Part shown: positions 11,314-20,582 of the stretch, piece after piece
Position numbering within the stretch: position 1 is the stretch's first letter
How the letters are laid out: every line of letters begins with the position of its first letter
NCBI GenBank assembly: GCA_030533445.1
Contig: CM060076.1
Location: 11,882,501-11,946,500 of the forward strand
DNA length: 64,000 nt
Direction: 5' to 3'
Origin: Cyprinodon diabolis
Taxonomy: Eukaryota > Chordata > Actinopteri > Cyprinodontiformes > Cyprinodontidae
The notes under the pieces: model-generated
The model's database searches: none
Told to the model about the DNA's origin: nothing
What the model saw: only the letters and a program-made list of their open reading frames with translations
Translations under genes and position numbers: made by a program

Positions 11314-12027
11314 TGTTGGGATCTGGAGATGTACCACCTTCCACCAGCAGAGTGCGCTGTGGGTCTCCTGGGCTGGAGCCCTCCAGCACACCTGAGACGC
11401 ATCTACTCATCAGGAGACCTGCCCTTCATAAGCAGCTGCCAGACCTCCCTTCGACGCCGCAGTGTTGAACTTAGTTTGGTTAGCAACCTGAGCCTCTGTT
11501 ACCTGAAAGAATCTAAGTTGTCTCTAAGTGAGAAAACTGGTTCTAACCTTCCTCTGTCTTTGCTCACAGGAAACCTGTCTCAAGCCTGAAGCTCTGGGTG
11601 AGCTTAACCCGCCTTCCAGCCCTGGTGAGCCAAACCTGAAGATTCCTATTTTGGATTTCTCCTGCCGCTCTCTGTGAAGAGCTGGAAACTCTGATCAAGG
11701 TCTGCCATTCAAAGTCAGAAGCTAGACGCTGCAGCTGCTTGAGCACTCTGCTGAACCAACAGTCTCTGGACCCAACGGTTCCCTCTCTCACAAGAGAAGC
11801 CTGGACCCCGTCAAGGTAGAATCAGAATTATCTAAAGGACTCTTTAATCATCTGCCTGCCCAGCTAATCAAACTATCATCTCTGCAGACTTCAGTGAACC
11901 CAACCCGGACCTGTTCCAGATCCAGTTCATGTCTTTTGTGTCAAACGTCTTTAATGAACTCTGTTAAACTTTTACCCAGCCTCCTTTGTGTTCTGCATGT
12001 GGGTTTGATATTAAACCGATCATGACA
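11314..12027 (+). mobile_element. Solo LTR, sushi-like Ty3/Gypsy family A
   Basis: The 714-bp sequence starts TGTTGGGATCTGGAG and ends ATCATGACA, giving TG...CA ends. It is flanked on both sides by CATTG (11309-11313 and 12028-12032), a 5-bp target duplication, so LTR-LTR recombination has removed the internal part. A TATA-like CATAAG lies at about 11431, followed some 27 bases later by CGCCGCAGTGTT, the expected transcript start. The same LTR occurs truncated at 59225-59816 and as a fragment at 60041-60188, and it is related to the LTRs at 16727-20577 and 46383-47087. Confidence 0.9.
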
Positions 12028-12540
12028 CATTGCAGCACCAGTTAACATTATACTATTGGTTTTCTGAGAGCTCAGGCTTATTTGACACAGTGTCGATGAT
12101 TGTATTAGCAGTGAAAAGGATTGGTTCAATGATGTTTGTCTGCACAGGCAGCTGTTTACAGATATACTGTAGATTCTAACATCAGGACACTTTCATCTTT
12201 ATTGGGGCGTTGCATTTGTCATGGCATAATATTCATCAATATTCATGCATTAAGCCAAAAACTGCTCCTCTCTCAGGTGCAAAGTAAACATTTACATTTA
12301 TGAATTTATACACATATATGAAGACCATATTAAGTACTTTACCAAAGTTCAAAACATTATTATCCATAAATGTAATATTGTCATTGGGATTTTATTTGAT
12401 ATATAACAAAAAGTGTGATTTTAAAGTGGGAGAAAAAACCTAAAAGAAATTTAAATAATGTAAGTTTTCATTTTCAAGATTTATATAGTATATCTGTCTT
12501 TCAGCCTTCTTTATAAGCTTGTTGAGCTTTTTAAGTGTTT
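12028..12540. other. Intergenic DNA, nothing recognised
   Basis: AT-rich sequence without a credible coding region. It begins with the right-hand copy of the LTR target duplication. Confidence 0.3.
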
Positions 12541-12544
12541 TTCT

Positions 12545-13370
12545 CCGATGCTGTTACCCCAGCAGATGATGAAGAAAGAGATAACACTCTCCACAACAGA
12601 CTAATAGAAGATATGCACCATCTTGCTACAAACACTGAATGATCTACCTTTTTTAAGCTGTTCAGTCTACTCTGTGCTTTCTTGTAGAAAACTTCTCAAG
12701 TCGAGTCTTTTCCCAGGGGTGAACATCAAGTTATTTATGCTCCTCCACCACCTCTACTTCTTCTGCCATGATGTAATAACATTCACTGCATTCCCTTTTC
12801 TTCTGAAATCTACAATCCTCTCCCTTGTTTTATTGACATTCAGGATCAGATTATTAATTTCACACCATGACACAAAGCTCTCTGTGCTCAGATTCTTGTC
12901 CATCTCTGATGCATCCAACAACTGCAGAGTCAACAGAGTATTTCTGCAGATGATAGGACTCCATTTACTTGAAGTTTAAGGTGTACAGATTAAACAGGAA
13001 TGGTGAGAGTACTGCCCCCGGTGGCACTCCTGTGCTACTGAGTACCTTAATAAACAGTTGACCCATCAGTCAGACAATTTGTAAGGTAGCATTTGATCCA
13101 ATTTCTGGCAAAGTAAATCAGTCTGGATTATGTTAAATGCATTGAATAATTGCAGGTAGCACATGATTCTCACAGTGCTACCTGCCTTGTCTAAAGGACA
13201 GTGGGTTTGTTGAGGCAGGTGTGTGATGGCATCTTCAACTGCAACTCTGCTGTTATTAGCAAACCGCAGGGGATCCTATAGCTGCTTGTTGGCTTGCTCA
13301 GGTGGACCAACAGGAATCTCTCAAAGACCTCCATGATGTGGGTGTCAACAAGGGTATAATACTTTTAGAC
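12545..13370 (-). pseudogene. LINE reverse transcriptase remnant (L2/Rex1-like)
   Basis: Translated on the minus strand, pieces of a non-LTR reverse transcriptase appear in the right order. A region like LERLL...FAY lies near 13290, the conserved GVPPGAVLSPFLFNLYT block at about 13030-12980, and YHLQKYSVDSAVVGCIRDG at about 12956-12905. The catalytic motif normally reads SDDSA; here it is SVDSA, so one catalytic Asp is lost. Stops and frameshifts break the frame throughout. The forward ORF at 12623-12979 is an antisense shadow. The clade (L2, Rex1/Babar or a relative) is inferred from motif style only. Confidence 0.75.
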
Positions 13371-15040
13371 AAACATGAGTTTTGTTTGGTACCAAAACTA
13401 GGGAGGATGTCTTATACATCACCAGGGCAAAACTTTTGGTCAGGCTAAGGTAGAAGAGGTGATTTGGGGCACAGAGCTACTCTGGCTCTTCTGGCTTTGG
13501 GTCAAAGGAGGCTGGGATTTCCATTGGACTCTAGGCAGGAGAGAAGGATGCACACCATGTTTCTTGACCTGAACCTACTGAAGAATGTGTTTAGTTTAGT
13601 TACTTAGTCCAGACCTCCATCTGTCTGATCCTCTTTCTGCTTGAAACCTGTGATGTCCTTCATCCTTGACGGCACACCACTAATACTTATTTTATGGAGC
13701 ATGCTTTCAAGCTTCTTGTTGCCCCCTTGCTTTATCTTAACTTGATCATTTTTATTTTTGACTATATTTTATGTTTTAATCATTCTTTCCAAATTAGGTA
13801 AAGGTAAAGATTGATTAGTGTTTACGACAGTAATTTTAAAGTCTTGCCACAGATTGCCTATTGGATTTTTGTCTAGACTGTCAATGGACCATTCCATCTC
13901 ATGATCAATTTTGATCAATCCAATTTCATTGTAGATTCAGCTTTATATATCTAGATTTCCAGGATAATTGCCCTGTAAGTCTAAGTCTTCCTAAAATTTC
14001 TCCCCAGATTCAAAACATCCACACAAAAGGATGTTGCTCCCACCATGTTTGTCTTTATTGGGTGCTATGCAGTTTGTGTTATTATTCAAGATTTTTCTTA
14101 CAGACCTACTCTTTTATATTGTTAGGAATTAGGGTGCTCCTCCCAGGTGCAGTAGCTCTGGTAGAGGGCGCAAGGAGTGATGTCATGGGAAAACACACAT
14201 TCAGCTTGTCAGGAAATAGCACACAGGAATCATTGCAAGATGAGAGCCTAAAAAGTCTAATCTTTATTAGCTTAATTAGCAACTGCAAAAAGGCTGTTTG
14301 AGTTGTGTGAGTAAGACACTAAATGTCACTTAAGTCATATTTACTGGCTATTTTTATTGTAAGGAGGCCAGAAACATAGTTGCATTAATTTAATAATTTG
14401 GTAAATAAACCGTTTAAAAACAGATTCTTGTGAATCAGTACATTAAAAAAGGGCCATTCCCAAAACTATTCCCCCTGGTGCTGAGAGGGATGTGCAATGT
14501 TAGTTTTGCAGTTTTCTTATTTAACCCTGGCTTAAAATTCTCTACAGCCTGGGTCTCCTTTATGCCGTTGGTGCACTGATGTTAACAAACATGTGAAATA
14601 GTCACAGAATGGGGTTAAATTAAACACAGGTTGATTCTATCCACTCATTGTAAACTTCTTAAGACATGTTTTGGAATCTTGTGTCACAATAAATACAAAT
14701 AAAACACCATACTTGCCAGATTTTCAAACCATATTATTTCTCTGACTTCACAGCTCCAGTCTATTTAAATTTGCACTTTTGTAATCAGAAAATGGGTGTA
14801 AATTTGCAGCACTTCTGGTCCATCCTCAAAGACAAATATGTTAACTTAACAGCTAATAACATTTGATCAAAAATACTCAAAGTTGATTTCAAATCAGCTA
14901 CTTATTTTCAGAGCAGAAGACTCTGCAATGTTTAACACATGGGGCAGTTGGACTTTAGGCAGCAGGTTGGTTTGCCAAACTCACTGGTGTGCGGTGACAG
15001 TTTTCTCTGACTTGCTTGGCATGCTAACCCGTGAGTTAGA
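13371..15040. other. Intergenic DNA
   Basis: No gene is recognised. A stretch from 14121 beginning TGTTAGGAATTAGGGTGCTC has an LTR-like look, but no partner copy or clear end was found. The rest is AT-rich with short frames only. Confidence 0.3.
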
Positions 15041-15048
15041 AGTGAGTG

Positions 15049-15300
15049 ATGGCTGAAGCAAAGCTTGAAGCCATCTGCGTTTCAGTTGTGGTACATAACA
15101 TTTTGTCCGCCGCAGTGACTCACTTTGAATCCCTGGATAAGAAAAAAAAAACACTGCAGGGCAGAGCAAAAAACACAGTGGTGGATATCTTGTCAGATTT
15201 CCTGAACAGCTGTAATGTGGCCAATCTGATTTCTGATGAGTGGGAAATGGAAAATGACACCCCAGATTCATTTTGCCCTTTAAAAATTATGCATGGATAA
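15049..15300 (+). CDS. Unrecognised 83-residue ORF
   Basis: An ATG with G at -3 and G at +4 opens 83 codons beginning MAEAKLEAICVSVVVHNILS and ending at TAA (15298-15300). Composition is protein-like: alternating hydrophobic residues suggest helices, then a basic KKKK stretch, then an acidic SDEWEMEND segment. It resembles the first coding exon of a larger protein or a retained transposon fragment, but I do not recognise a family. No neighbouring exon was found. It may be a chance frame. Confidence 0.2.
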   Translation: MAEAKLEAICVSVVVHNILSAAVTHFESLDKKKKTLQGRAKNTVVDILSDFLNSCNVANLISDEWEMENDTPDSFCPLKIMHG

Positions 15301-15790
15301 AAAAAAGAAACGAAAATCTGTATTCCACCAAACTATAGTTAAATAAGTTAATATTTAGAGTTATTGACAGGTAACATTCTATAACATTTAGTAAAACTCT
15401 AAAAACTTTCACATGATCAAAACTGTAAAACCAAGTAACAATAATTTAATGAAACTAAAAATACATCTCAGGTATCTAAATGCCCCTTATATTCAGTCAC
15501 AATTATCATCAAGAAACGCCTGTTTTTGTGTCAACAGATAGAAAATCTAAGCTAAAAGAAAGTTTGGTAGTTACATTTCAAGTTTTTAGAGACATAATTT
15601 TATGATTTGTTGAGGCTAGTATTATCAGAGACTTGAAATAAATTATAACATGTTATAGCACTGATTTATTATCTTAATAATACAACTTATAATTTGAGTG
15701 CATTTATATTGTGGGGAAAAAGGAAAAAGATCAAATTCAAATTACAAAAATTAAATTACAGTTTTTTTTGTTTGTTTTATTCATTTCATT
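15301..15790. other. Intergenic DNA, nothing recognised
   Basis: AT-rich sequence with poly-A and poly-T tracts and no credible open frame. Confidence 0.3.
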
Positions 15791-15796
15791 TTTTTA

Positions 15797-16150
15797 AATA
15801 ACCAATGGCTGCATGGTTGAGCAATTTGTAGAGAGATCTTGGTTTGGATTCCCGGCCCAGGGTCTTTCTGCATTGAGTTTGCATGTTCTCCTAGCGCATA
15901 GCTGAGTTTTCTTTGGGTACTCTGACTTCCTCCCACAGTCCGAAAACATGCCTGTTAGGTTAATTATGTCTCCATATTGCCCTTAGGTGTGAGTGTGTGT
16001 GTGCATGGTCATTGTGTTTCTCTGCAACGGACTGGCGACCATTGTTGACCAATGTCCAAGGTGCGCCCCGCCTTTTGCCCACAGACTGCTGAAGATAGAC
16101 ACTGGCCCCACCGTGACCCTGGCTGATTAAGTGGAAGAAGATGTATGGAT
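15797..16150 (+). repeat. Common teleost interspersed repeat (tRNA/L2-tail type)
   Basis: The order of blocks is familiar from fish genomes: a GGTTTGGATTCCCGGCCC box, TGCATTGAGTTTGCATGTTC, a CTTCCTCCCACAGTCC block, AGGTGTGAGTGTGTGTGTGC, then CAACGGACTGGCGACC and GCGCCCCGCC. The same blocks appear in reverse orientation at 26893-27240, and the GACTGGCGACCTGTCCAAGG block recurs at 58169. It is an old, diverged copy next to a TA microsatellite. Confidence 0.6.
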
Positions 16151-16164
16151 ATAGGTGCGGAGAA

Positions 16165-16206
16165 TTCTGTGTATATATTATATATATATATATGTATGTA
16201 TATATG

Positions 16207-16270
<64 letters not shown>
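16165..16270. repeat. TA/TATG microsatellite
   Basis: Long alternating TA run (about 16211-16268) preceded by TATG-type units. Open frames translated through it as Tyr/Ile repeats are artefacts. Confidence 0.95.
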
Positions 16271-16273
<3 letters not shown>

Positions 16274-16726
16274 TTAAAGTTCAGCATCGTTCTGATAATA
16301 ATAATGAAAAAAATAGGAGCAGAGTTTTCACAAACAACTAAAGTTAAAGAATTGCAGCATAGAGTGGCATCTTAAGATTATACCAAGCATCAACCCTTTG
16401 AAACCACTGTTTATTTTGTATAATTATTTCACTCAATCTATAAGAAAACTAATGAGCCTTAACTGAATGTTTAAGTAGGAAACCAACAAAATAAACACAG
16501 AGATCTCTTACCAAACACCAATCAACCTTCCTAGCAAAAAGTTTCCCTTAAAATATCTGTTTTAAACTGAATCAACATAATCCAGTATACTTTATAAAAA
16601 AAAAAATCTGTATTTTGTCATCATGGTTTCACAGTTTTTTTCAGATGAATAATCCTTGAAACTGAAATACTCTATGTTAGATTTTTGACTTTTCTGTTTT
16701 AACTCAGTTACCGATAAATCTGTTTT
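16271..16726. other. Intergenic DNA, nothing recognised
   Basis: AT-rich sequence. It ends with GTTTT (16722-16726), the left copy of the target duplication of the next element. Confidence 0.3.
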
Positions 16727-17441
16727 TGTCATGATGGCTTTCAGAGTAAACCCACATGCAGAACACACCACAGAGTCAGGGGTAAAAGTACAACAGTTTA
16801 TTAAAGGTGACACACACAATAATTAGTTCTGATACAGGTTCTGGTCCGGGACAGATTTCACGAGGGTTCTTCTGTAGAGAAGGGATAGTTTGGTTAGCCA
16901 GGGGGTCAGAGGAATCTTGACTGAGTCTGAAGCTATTGTGTACCTGAGGGTATTCAAACAGACGCGGTGAGAGAGGGAACCAGTTGGGTCCAGAGACTGT
17001 GGGTTCAGCAGAGAGCTTAGGAACGGCAGAGCTTAGCTTCAGGCTAGCGAGGTTCAGACCTTGAGTAGTTCTCCAAGTTCTCTCCTGAGAACTAGCAGGG
17101 AGATTCAGACTGAGGATCTTCAGGTTTGGCTTCTTAGGGCAGGCAAGCAGGTTTCCAAACATGAGCTCCTCCAGATCAGGTTTCCTATAAGGCAGAGAAG
17201 ACAGAGGCTGGTTAGAATCAGGTTACTCTCCAGAGCAGACAGAGAATATATGTCCAGGCTGAGGATCAGGTTCTGCTAACCAAAACTGGTCAACACTCTG
17301 GCACTGAAGACAGGTCTGGTCGCTGCTTATGTGGCTGGTCTCCTGATGGGCTGATGATCCTCAGGTGTGCAGGTGGCTCCAGCTCAGGAGAACCAGAGCG
17401 CTCTCTGCTGGAGACAGGTGGCAGATCTCCAGATCCCAACA
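16727..17441 (-). repeat. 3' LTR of the gag-only element
   Basis: 715 bp on the minus strand, from TGTTGGGATCTGGAGATCTG to ATCATGACA. It matches the 5' LTR at 19849-20577 except for a 14-bp deletion near 17173 and scattered substitutions. An AATAAA signal lies near its 3' end (minus strand, about 16798-16803). Confidence 0.9.
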
Positions 17442-17458
17442 GTACCCCCCCCCCCCTC
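17442..17458 (-). other. Polypurine tract
   Basis: On the minus strand GA followed by twelve G and then TAC stands directly before the TG of the 3' LTR. This is where plus-strand DNA synthesis would be primed. The homopolymer is unusually pure. Confidence 0.7.
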
Positions 17459-18677
17459 AAGGGCGGATACAAGACGCACCAGAACTAGACAAAAAAAAGG
17501 AAAAAACAACCCACCCAGGGCGGGCGGAGGGGACACCAGGCAAGAAACAACAAAAACAGAGTCCAAAACCAAAAACAACCCACCCAGGGTGGGCGGAGGG
17601 GGAGCTAGGCAAGGAGGGCAAAAAACAAAAACAGAATCCGGAACAAAAAACGATCCACTTACGGTGGACGAAAGCAAAGAAAGTCTCTGACAATTTATTA
17701 GGCAGTCTCGGGTGGCCGGCCGTGGGACCGGGAGCGGGGCAGAGTCTCAGGTGGCCGGCCTTGGGGCCGGCAGCGGGGCAGAGTCTCAGGTGGCCGGCCT
17801 TGAGGCCGGCAGCGGGGCAGAGTCTCAGGTGGCCGGCCTTGAGGCCGGAGGCGAGGCAGATGCTCAGGAGGACGGCCGCGGGGCCGGAGGCGAGGCTGAC
17901 GCTCTGGAGGCCGACCGCGGGGCCGTAAACAAAGCAGCGTCTCAAGGGGCCTGCCGCTGGGCCGGAGGCATGGCAGAGGTTCTGCGAGTTCACCAACTGT
18001 GGCTCCACATCAGGAACAGAGGAGACCACCGACTGTGGCTCCACATCAGGAACAGAGGAGACCACCGACTGTGGCTCCAAATCCAGCATAGAAAAAACCG
18101 CCCATTGCGGCAAAGCTTCAATCTCTGAAGTGGCTTGTGATGCTCGCGGAGGACTCTTGGCGGTCAGGGGCGCCCGCAGAGAGGTCCTAGGAGGCGTAAA
18201 ATCACATACCTTGAATTCTGACACCTCTTTAAAGTTCTGCTCAGGGGTCTCTGGACGGCACAGAGCTAACTCAGGGGTCTCTGGACAGCTCCGAACCGGC
18301 TCAGGGGTCTCTAGACTGCTCAGAGCTGGTTCAGGGGTCTCTAAACGGCACAGAGCTGACTCAGGGGTTTCAAAATGGCAAAGAGCTGACTCAAGACGGC
18401 TCAGGGCTGGCACAGGGGTCTTTAGACGGCTCAGAACTGGCTCAGGGGTCTCTAGACGGCTCAGAGCTGGTTCAGGGGTCTCTAGACGGCTCAGAGTGGG
18501 CTTACGGCGACGCCGTCTCTTACGTCGGGGGTTCTCAGAAGTTGGGCTAATGGGTTCTGGTTTACAGACTGATTCTGGCAAAAGGCTAACAGGTGTGTAA
18601 ATGGGTTTGGATACAGGTTTAGCTGAATTGCTAACAGGCTTAGAAGTAGGACTAATTGGTTCATGATGAGGTGACAA
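17457..18677 (-). CDS. Repeat-rich second ORF of the gag-only element (unknown function)
   Basis: A 406-codon open frame runs from 18677 (a TTG; no clear ATG start) to a TGA abutting the polypurine tract. The N-terminal part is Ser/Pro-rich, then a basic cluster RRKRRRRRK (possible nuclear signal or nucleic-acid contact). About a dozen degenerate 10-residue units of the type LSRLETPEPA follow (about 18500-18230), then units of the type SVVSSVPDVEPQ, then units of the type GHLRLCPAAG (about 17900-17700), and a hydrophobic end. No known domain is recognised. It may be a Gag extension, an accessory protein, or non-coding tandem repeats that happen to be open; the opposite strand is also open here. 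Confidence 0.4.
   Translation of the reverse strand: MSPHHEPISPTSKPVSNSAKPVSKPIYTPVSLLPESVCKPEPISPTSENPRRKRRRRRKPTLSRLETPEPALSRLETPEPVLSRLKTPVPALSRLESALCHFETPESALCRLETPEPALSSLETPEPVRSCPETPELALCRPETPEQNFKEVSEFKVCDFTPPRTSLRAPLTAKSPPRASQATSEIEALPQWAVFSMLDLEPQSVVSSVPDVEPQSVVSSVPDVEPQLVNSQNLCHASGPAAGPLRRCFVYGPAVGLQSVSLASGPAAVLLSICLASGLKAGHLRLCPAAGLKAGHLRLCPAAGPKAGHLRLCPAPGPTAGHPRLPNKLSETFFAFVHRKWIVFCSGFCFCFLPSLPSSPSAHPGWVVFGFGLCFCCFLPGVPSARPGWVVFSFFLSSSGASCIRP
17700..17960. repeat. GC-rich tandem repeat, about 36-39 bp unit
   Basis: Units built around CAGGTGGCCGGCCTTGAGGC, followed by CGGCAGCGGGGCAGAGTCT, recur six to seven times with increasing divergence to the right. GC content is far above the surroundings. 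It lies inside the second ORF of the gag-only element. Confidence 0.85.
18235..18510. repeat. Tandem repeat of about 30 bp coding LETPEPA-type units
   Basis: Units of the form GGCTCAGGGGTCTCTAGACG plus CTCAGAGCT recur about nine to ten times. The period is a multiple of three, so repeat number can change without breaking the minus-strand frame. That suggests expansion constrained by coding, or simply unit length chance. Confidence 0.85.
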
Positions 18678-18831
18678 GAAGGGGAAAAGATCATCTCTAT
18701 CCCCGTAATAGAAGTTCCAGAGGTCTGACTCATGGAGTACGGGAGCTCTGACTGTTTGGGTTGTGACTTGTGGTTTGATTTTAAGTTTCTTAAGGGATGG
18801 TGCTAACTGACGATCATGTAAGTGGTGGCTG

Positions 18832-19078
18832 AACTGGACTGAACTGGGCAGAAACGGACTGAACAGGGCTGTACAGAGCTGTGCTGGGCAGGACTGAGCT
18901 GGACTGGTCTGGACTGGACAGGACTAGACTGGACAGAACTGGGCTGAGCTGGGCTGAGCTGGGCTGAACTGGACAGAACAGGGCTGGAACGGGCTAAAAC
19001 GGGCTGAACTGGACCGAGCCGGACTGAACTGAGCTGAACTGGGCTGGACTGGACTGAGCTGGGTTGAGCTGGGGTCCT
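18832..19078. repeat. CTGRR pentamer minisatellite
   Basis: Nearly 250 bp of degenerate 5-bp units (CTGGA, CTGAA, CTGGG, CTGAG) replace the normal Gag C terminus. On the minus strand it translates as a low-complexity SSPVQ/PAQ-type tail. Confidence 0.9.
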
Positions 19079-19837
19079 GGATCTAGACCTGACCCTGGTT
19101 CGTATTTTGTAATCCAAGTGGCCTGCTACACAAATGAGCTCATCTAGGGTTTCAGGTTCCTCGATCTTTGCCAACTCATTCCTAACGTCTTCATTTAAAG
19201 CGTGGTAGTAAATGTTTTTGAGCATAGAATCAGTCCAACCGGAAGTAGCGGCTCTGACCCGGAAGTCAACAGAAAAATCCTCTATGGATCTATTCCCATG
19301 TTTAAAGTTCGACAGACCCTGAGACTTAGCATATTCAGAAAAAGCTACAGAGAATTCCTTCAAAAAATTTTCATATGTACAAGAAACACGGGATTCAGAA
19401 GAAAAACTGGTCTTTGCCCATTTGCGGGCTTTTCCTGATAATCTTGACTGAATAAGGGTTATTTTTTTCCTTGTTGTTAGGAAAACTGGAAGGAGAGAGT
19501 TAAAAAAACATTTTACATTGAAGCAGGAATCCGTTAAGTCTGCTAGGTATGCCAGAATACCTTTCAGGAAGTGAGGGACGGAGTGCAGGAAGTGATGGAC
19601 CAAATTCCGGAATGTGACGAGACTGGCTCTGACCCTTGAGGCGGAGTTGACTCCTGAACCGGAAGTTGAGGTGGCTCCGTGTTAGCGTTTCTCACGAAAC
19701 TTGCAAATTCTTGAAAAGTTTGGTTTTTAAGCTCCAATCGGGTATTTAACTCACGGAAGGTTGAATCGTGTGCCTGGATCTGAACAGCTTGCTCCTCGAT
19801 TAAACTCCGTAGGGTGTCTGCTGCGTTTTGTTTGTGG

Positions 19838-19848
19838 CCAGAGTGTTC
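19838..19848 (-). promoter_or_regulatory. Primer binding site, self-priming type (candidate)
   Basis: Directly after the 5' LTR the minus strand reads GAACACTCTGGCC. Its AACACTCTGGC core is the exact reverse complement of GCCAGAGTGTT in the LTR (minus strand, 20438-20428), which lies about 28 bases downstream of the TATA-like CTACATAA (20470-20463), where transcription should begin. Tf1/sushi-group elements prime reverse transcription with the folded 5' end of their own RNA through an 11-nt match; this is the same geometry. No tRNA match was recognised. Confidence 0.65.
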
Positions 19849-20577
19849 TGTCATGATGGCTTTCAGAGTAAACCCACATGCAGAACACACCACGGAGTCA
19901 GGGGTAAAAGTTCAACAGTTTATTAAAGGTGACACACACAATAATTAGTTCTGATACAGGTTCTGGTCCGGGACAGATTTCACAAGGGTTCTTCTGTAGA
20001 GAAGGGATAGTTTGGTTAGCCAGGGGGTCAGAGGAATCTTGACTGAGTCTGAAGCTATTGTGTACCTGAGGGTATTCAAACATTTGCGGTGAGAGAGGGA
20101 ACCAGTTGGGTCCAGAGACTGTGGGTTCAGCAGAGAGCTTAGGAACGGCAGAGCTTAGCTTCAGGCTAGCAAGGTTCAGACCTTGAGTAGTTCTCCAAGT
20201 CTTCTCCTGAGAACTAGCAGGGAGATTCAGACTGAGGATCTTCAGGTTTGGCTTCTTAGGGCAGGCAAGCAGGTTTCCAAACATGAGCTCCTCCAGAGCT
20301 ACAGACTTCGATCAGGTTTCCTATAAGGCAGAGAAGACAGAGGCTGGTTAGAATCAGGTTACTCTCCAGAGCAGACAGAGATTATATGTGCAGGCTGAGG
20401 ATCAGGTTCTGCTAACCAAAACTGGTCAACACTCTGGCACTGAAGAAAGGGTGGGCCGCTGCTTATGTAGCTGGTCTCCTGATGGGCTGATGATCCTCAG
20501 GTGTGCAGGTGGCTCCAGCTCAGGAGAACCAGAGCGCTCTCTGCTGGAGACAGGTGGCAGATCTCCAGATCCCAACA
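19849..20577 (-). repeat. 5' LTR of the gag-only element
   Basis: 729 bp on the minus strand with TG...CA ends. It contains TATA-like CTACATAA (20470-20463), the likely transcript start near 20438, and AATAAA near 19918-19923 in the minus sense. Compared with the 3' LTR it has an extra 14 bp around 20295-20310 and several substitutions. Confidence 0.9.
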
Positions 20578-20582
20578 GTTTT

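Larger units (their letters stand above)
18803..19854 (-). pseudogene. Gag of the non-autonomous Ty3/Gypsy element (frameshifted)
   Basis: The first segment starts at ATG 19854-19852, inside the last six bases of the 5' LTR, and reads MTEHSGHKQNAADTLRSLIE with a helical N-terminal stretch. It stays open to 19564, but the homologous frame is lost near 19620. The second segment (19603 to 18803) holds the retrotransposon gag domain, recognised by RKKITLIQSRLSGKARKWAK, DFSVDFRVRAATSGWTDSML and ALNDDV-like YYHALNEDVRNELAKIEEPE. It matches the gag at 63517-63999 motif for motif. At least one more frame slip lies between about 19600 and 19480. The C-terminal end is a Ser/Pro/Gln-rich tail translated from a pentamer minisatellite, and no zinc knuckle is present. 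Confidence 0.8.
16727..20577 (-). mobile_element. Non-autonomous Ty3/Gypsy element carrying gag but no pol (TR-GAG-like)
   Basis: A complete 3851-bp element lies on the minus strand with a 5' LTR (20577-19849), internal region (19848-17442) and 3' LTR (17441-16727), flanked by GTTTT on both sides (16722-16726 and 20578-20582). The internal region is only about 2.4 kb. It holds a sushi-type gag broken by frameshifts, a pentamer minisatellite, and a second repeat-rich open region up to the polypurine tract. No protease, reverse transcriptase, RNase H or integrase motif was found, so mobility would have depended on an autonomous relative such as the one at 60-64 kb. The LTRs differ by a 14-bp indel and several substitutions, so the insertion is not recent. 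Confidence 0.88.

Noticed and set aside
14121..14310. Another solo LTR (TGTTAGGAATTAGGGTG)
   Set aside because: No matching end, target duplication or second copy could be found.
16141..16375. Tyr/Ile-repeat proteins
   Set aside because: They are translations of a TA microsatellite.
17700..18520. CRISPR-like array
   Set aside because: The units are contiguous tandem repeats without unique spacers, inside a eukaryotic retroelement.
19202..19438. Forward ORF inside the gag region
   Set aside because: It is an antisense shadow of the minus-strand gag.
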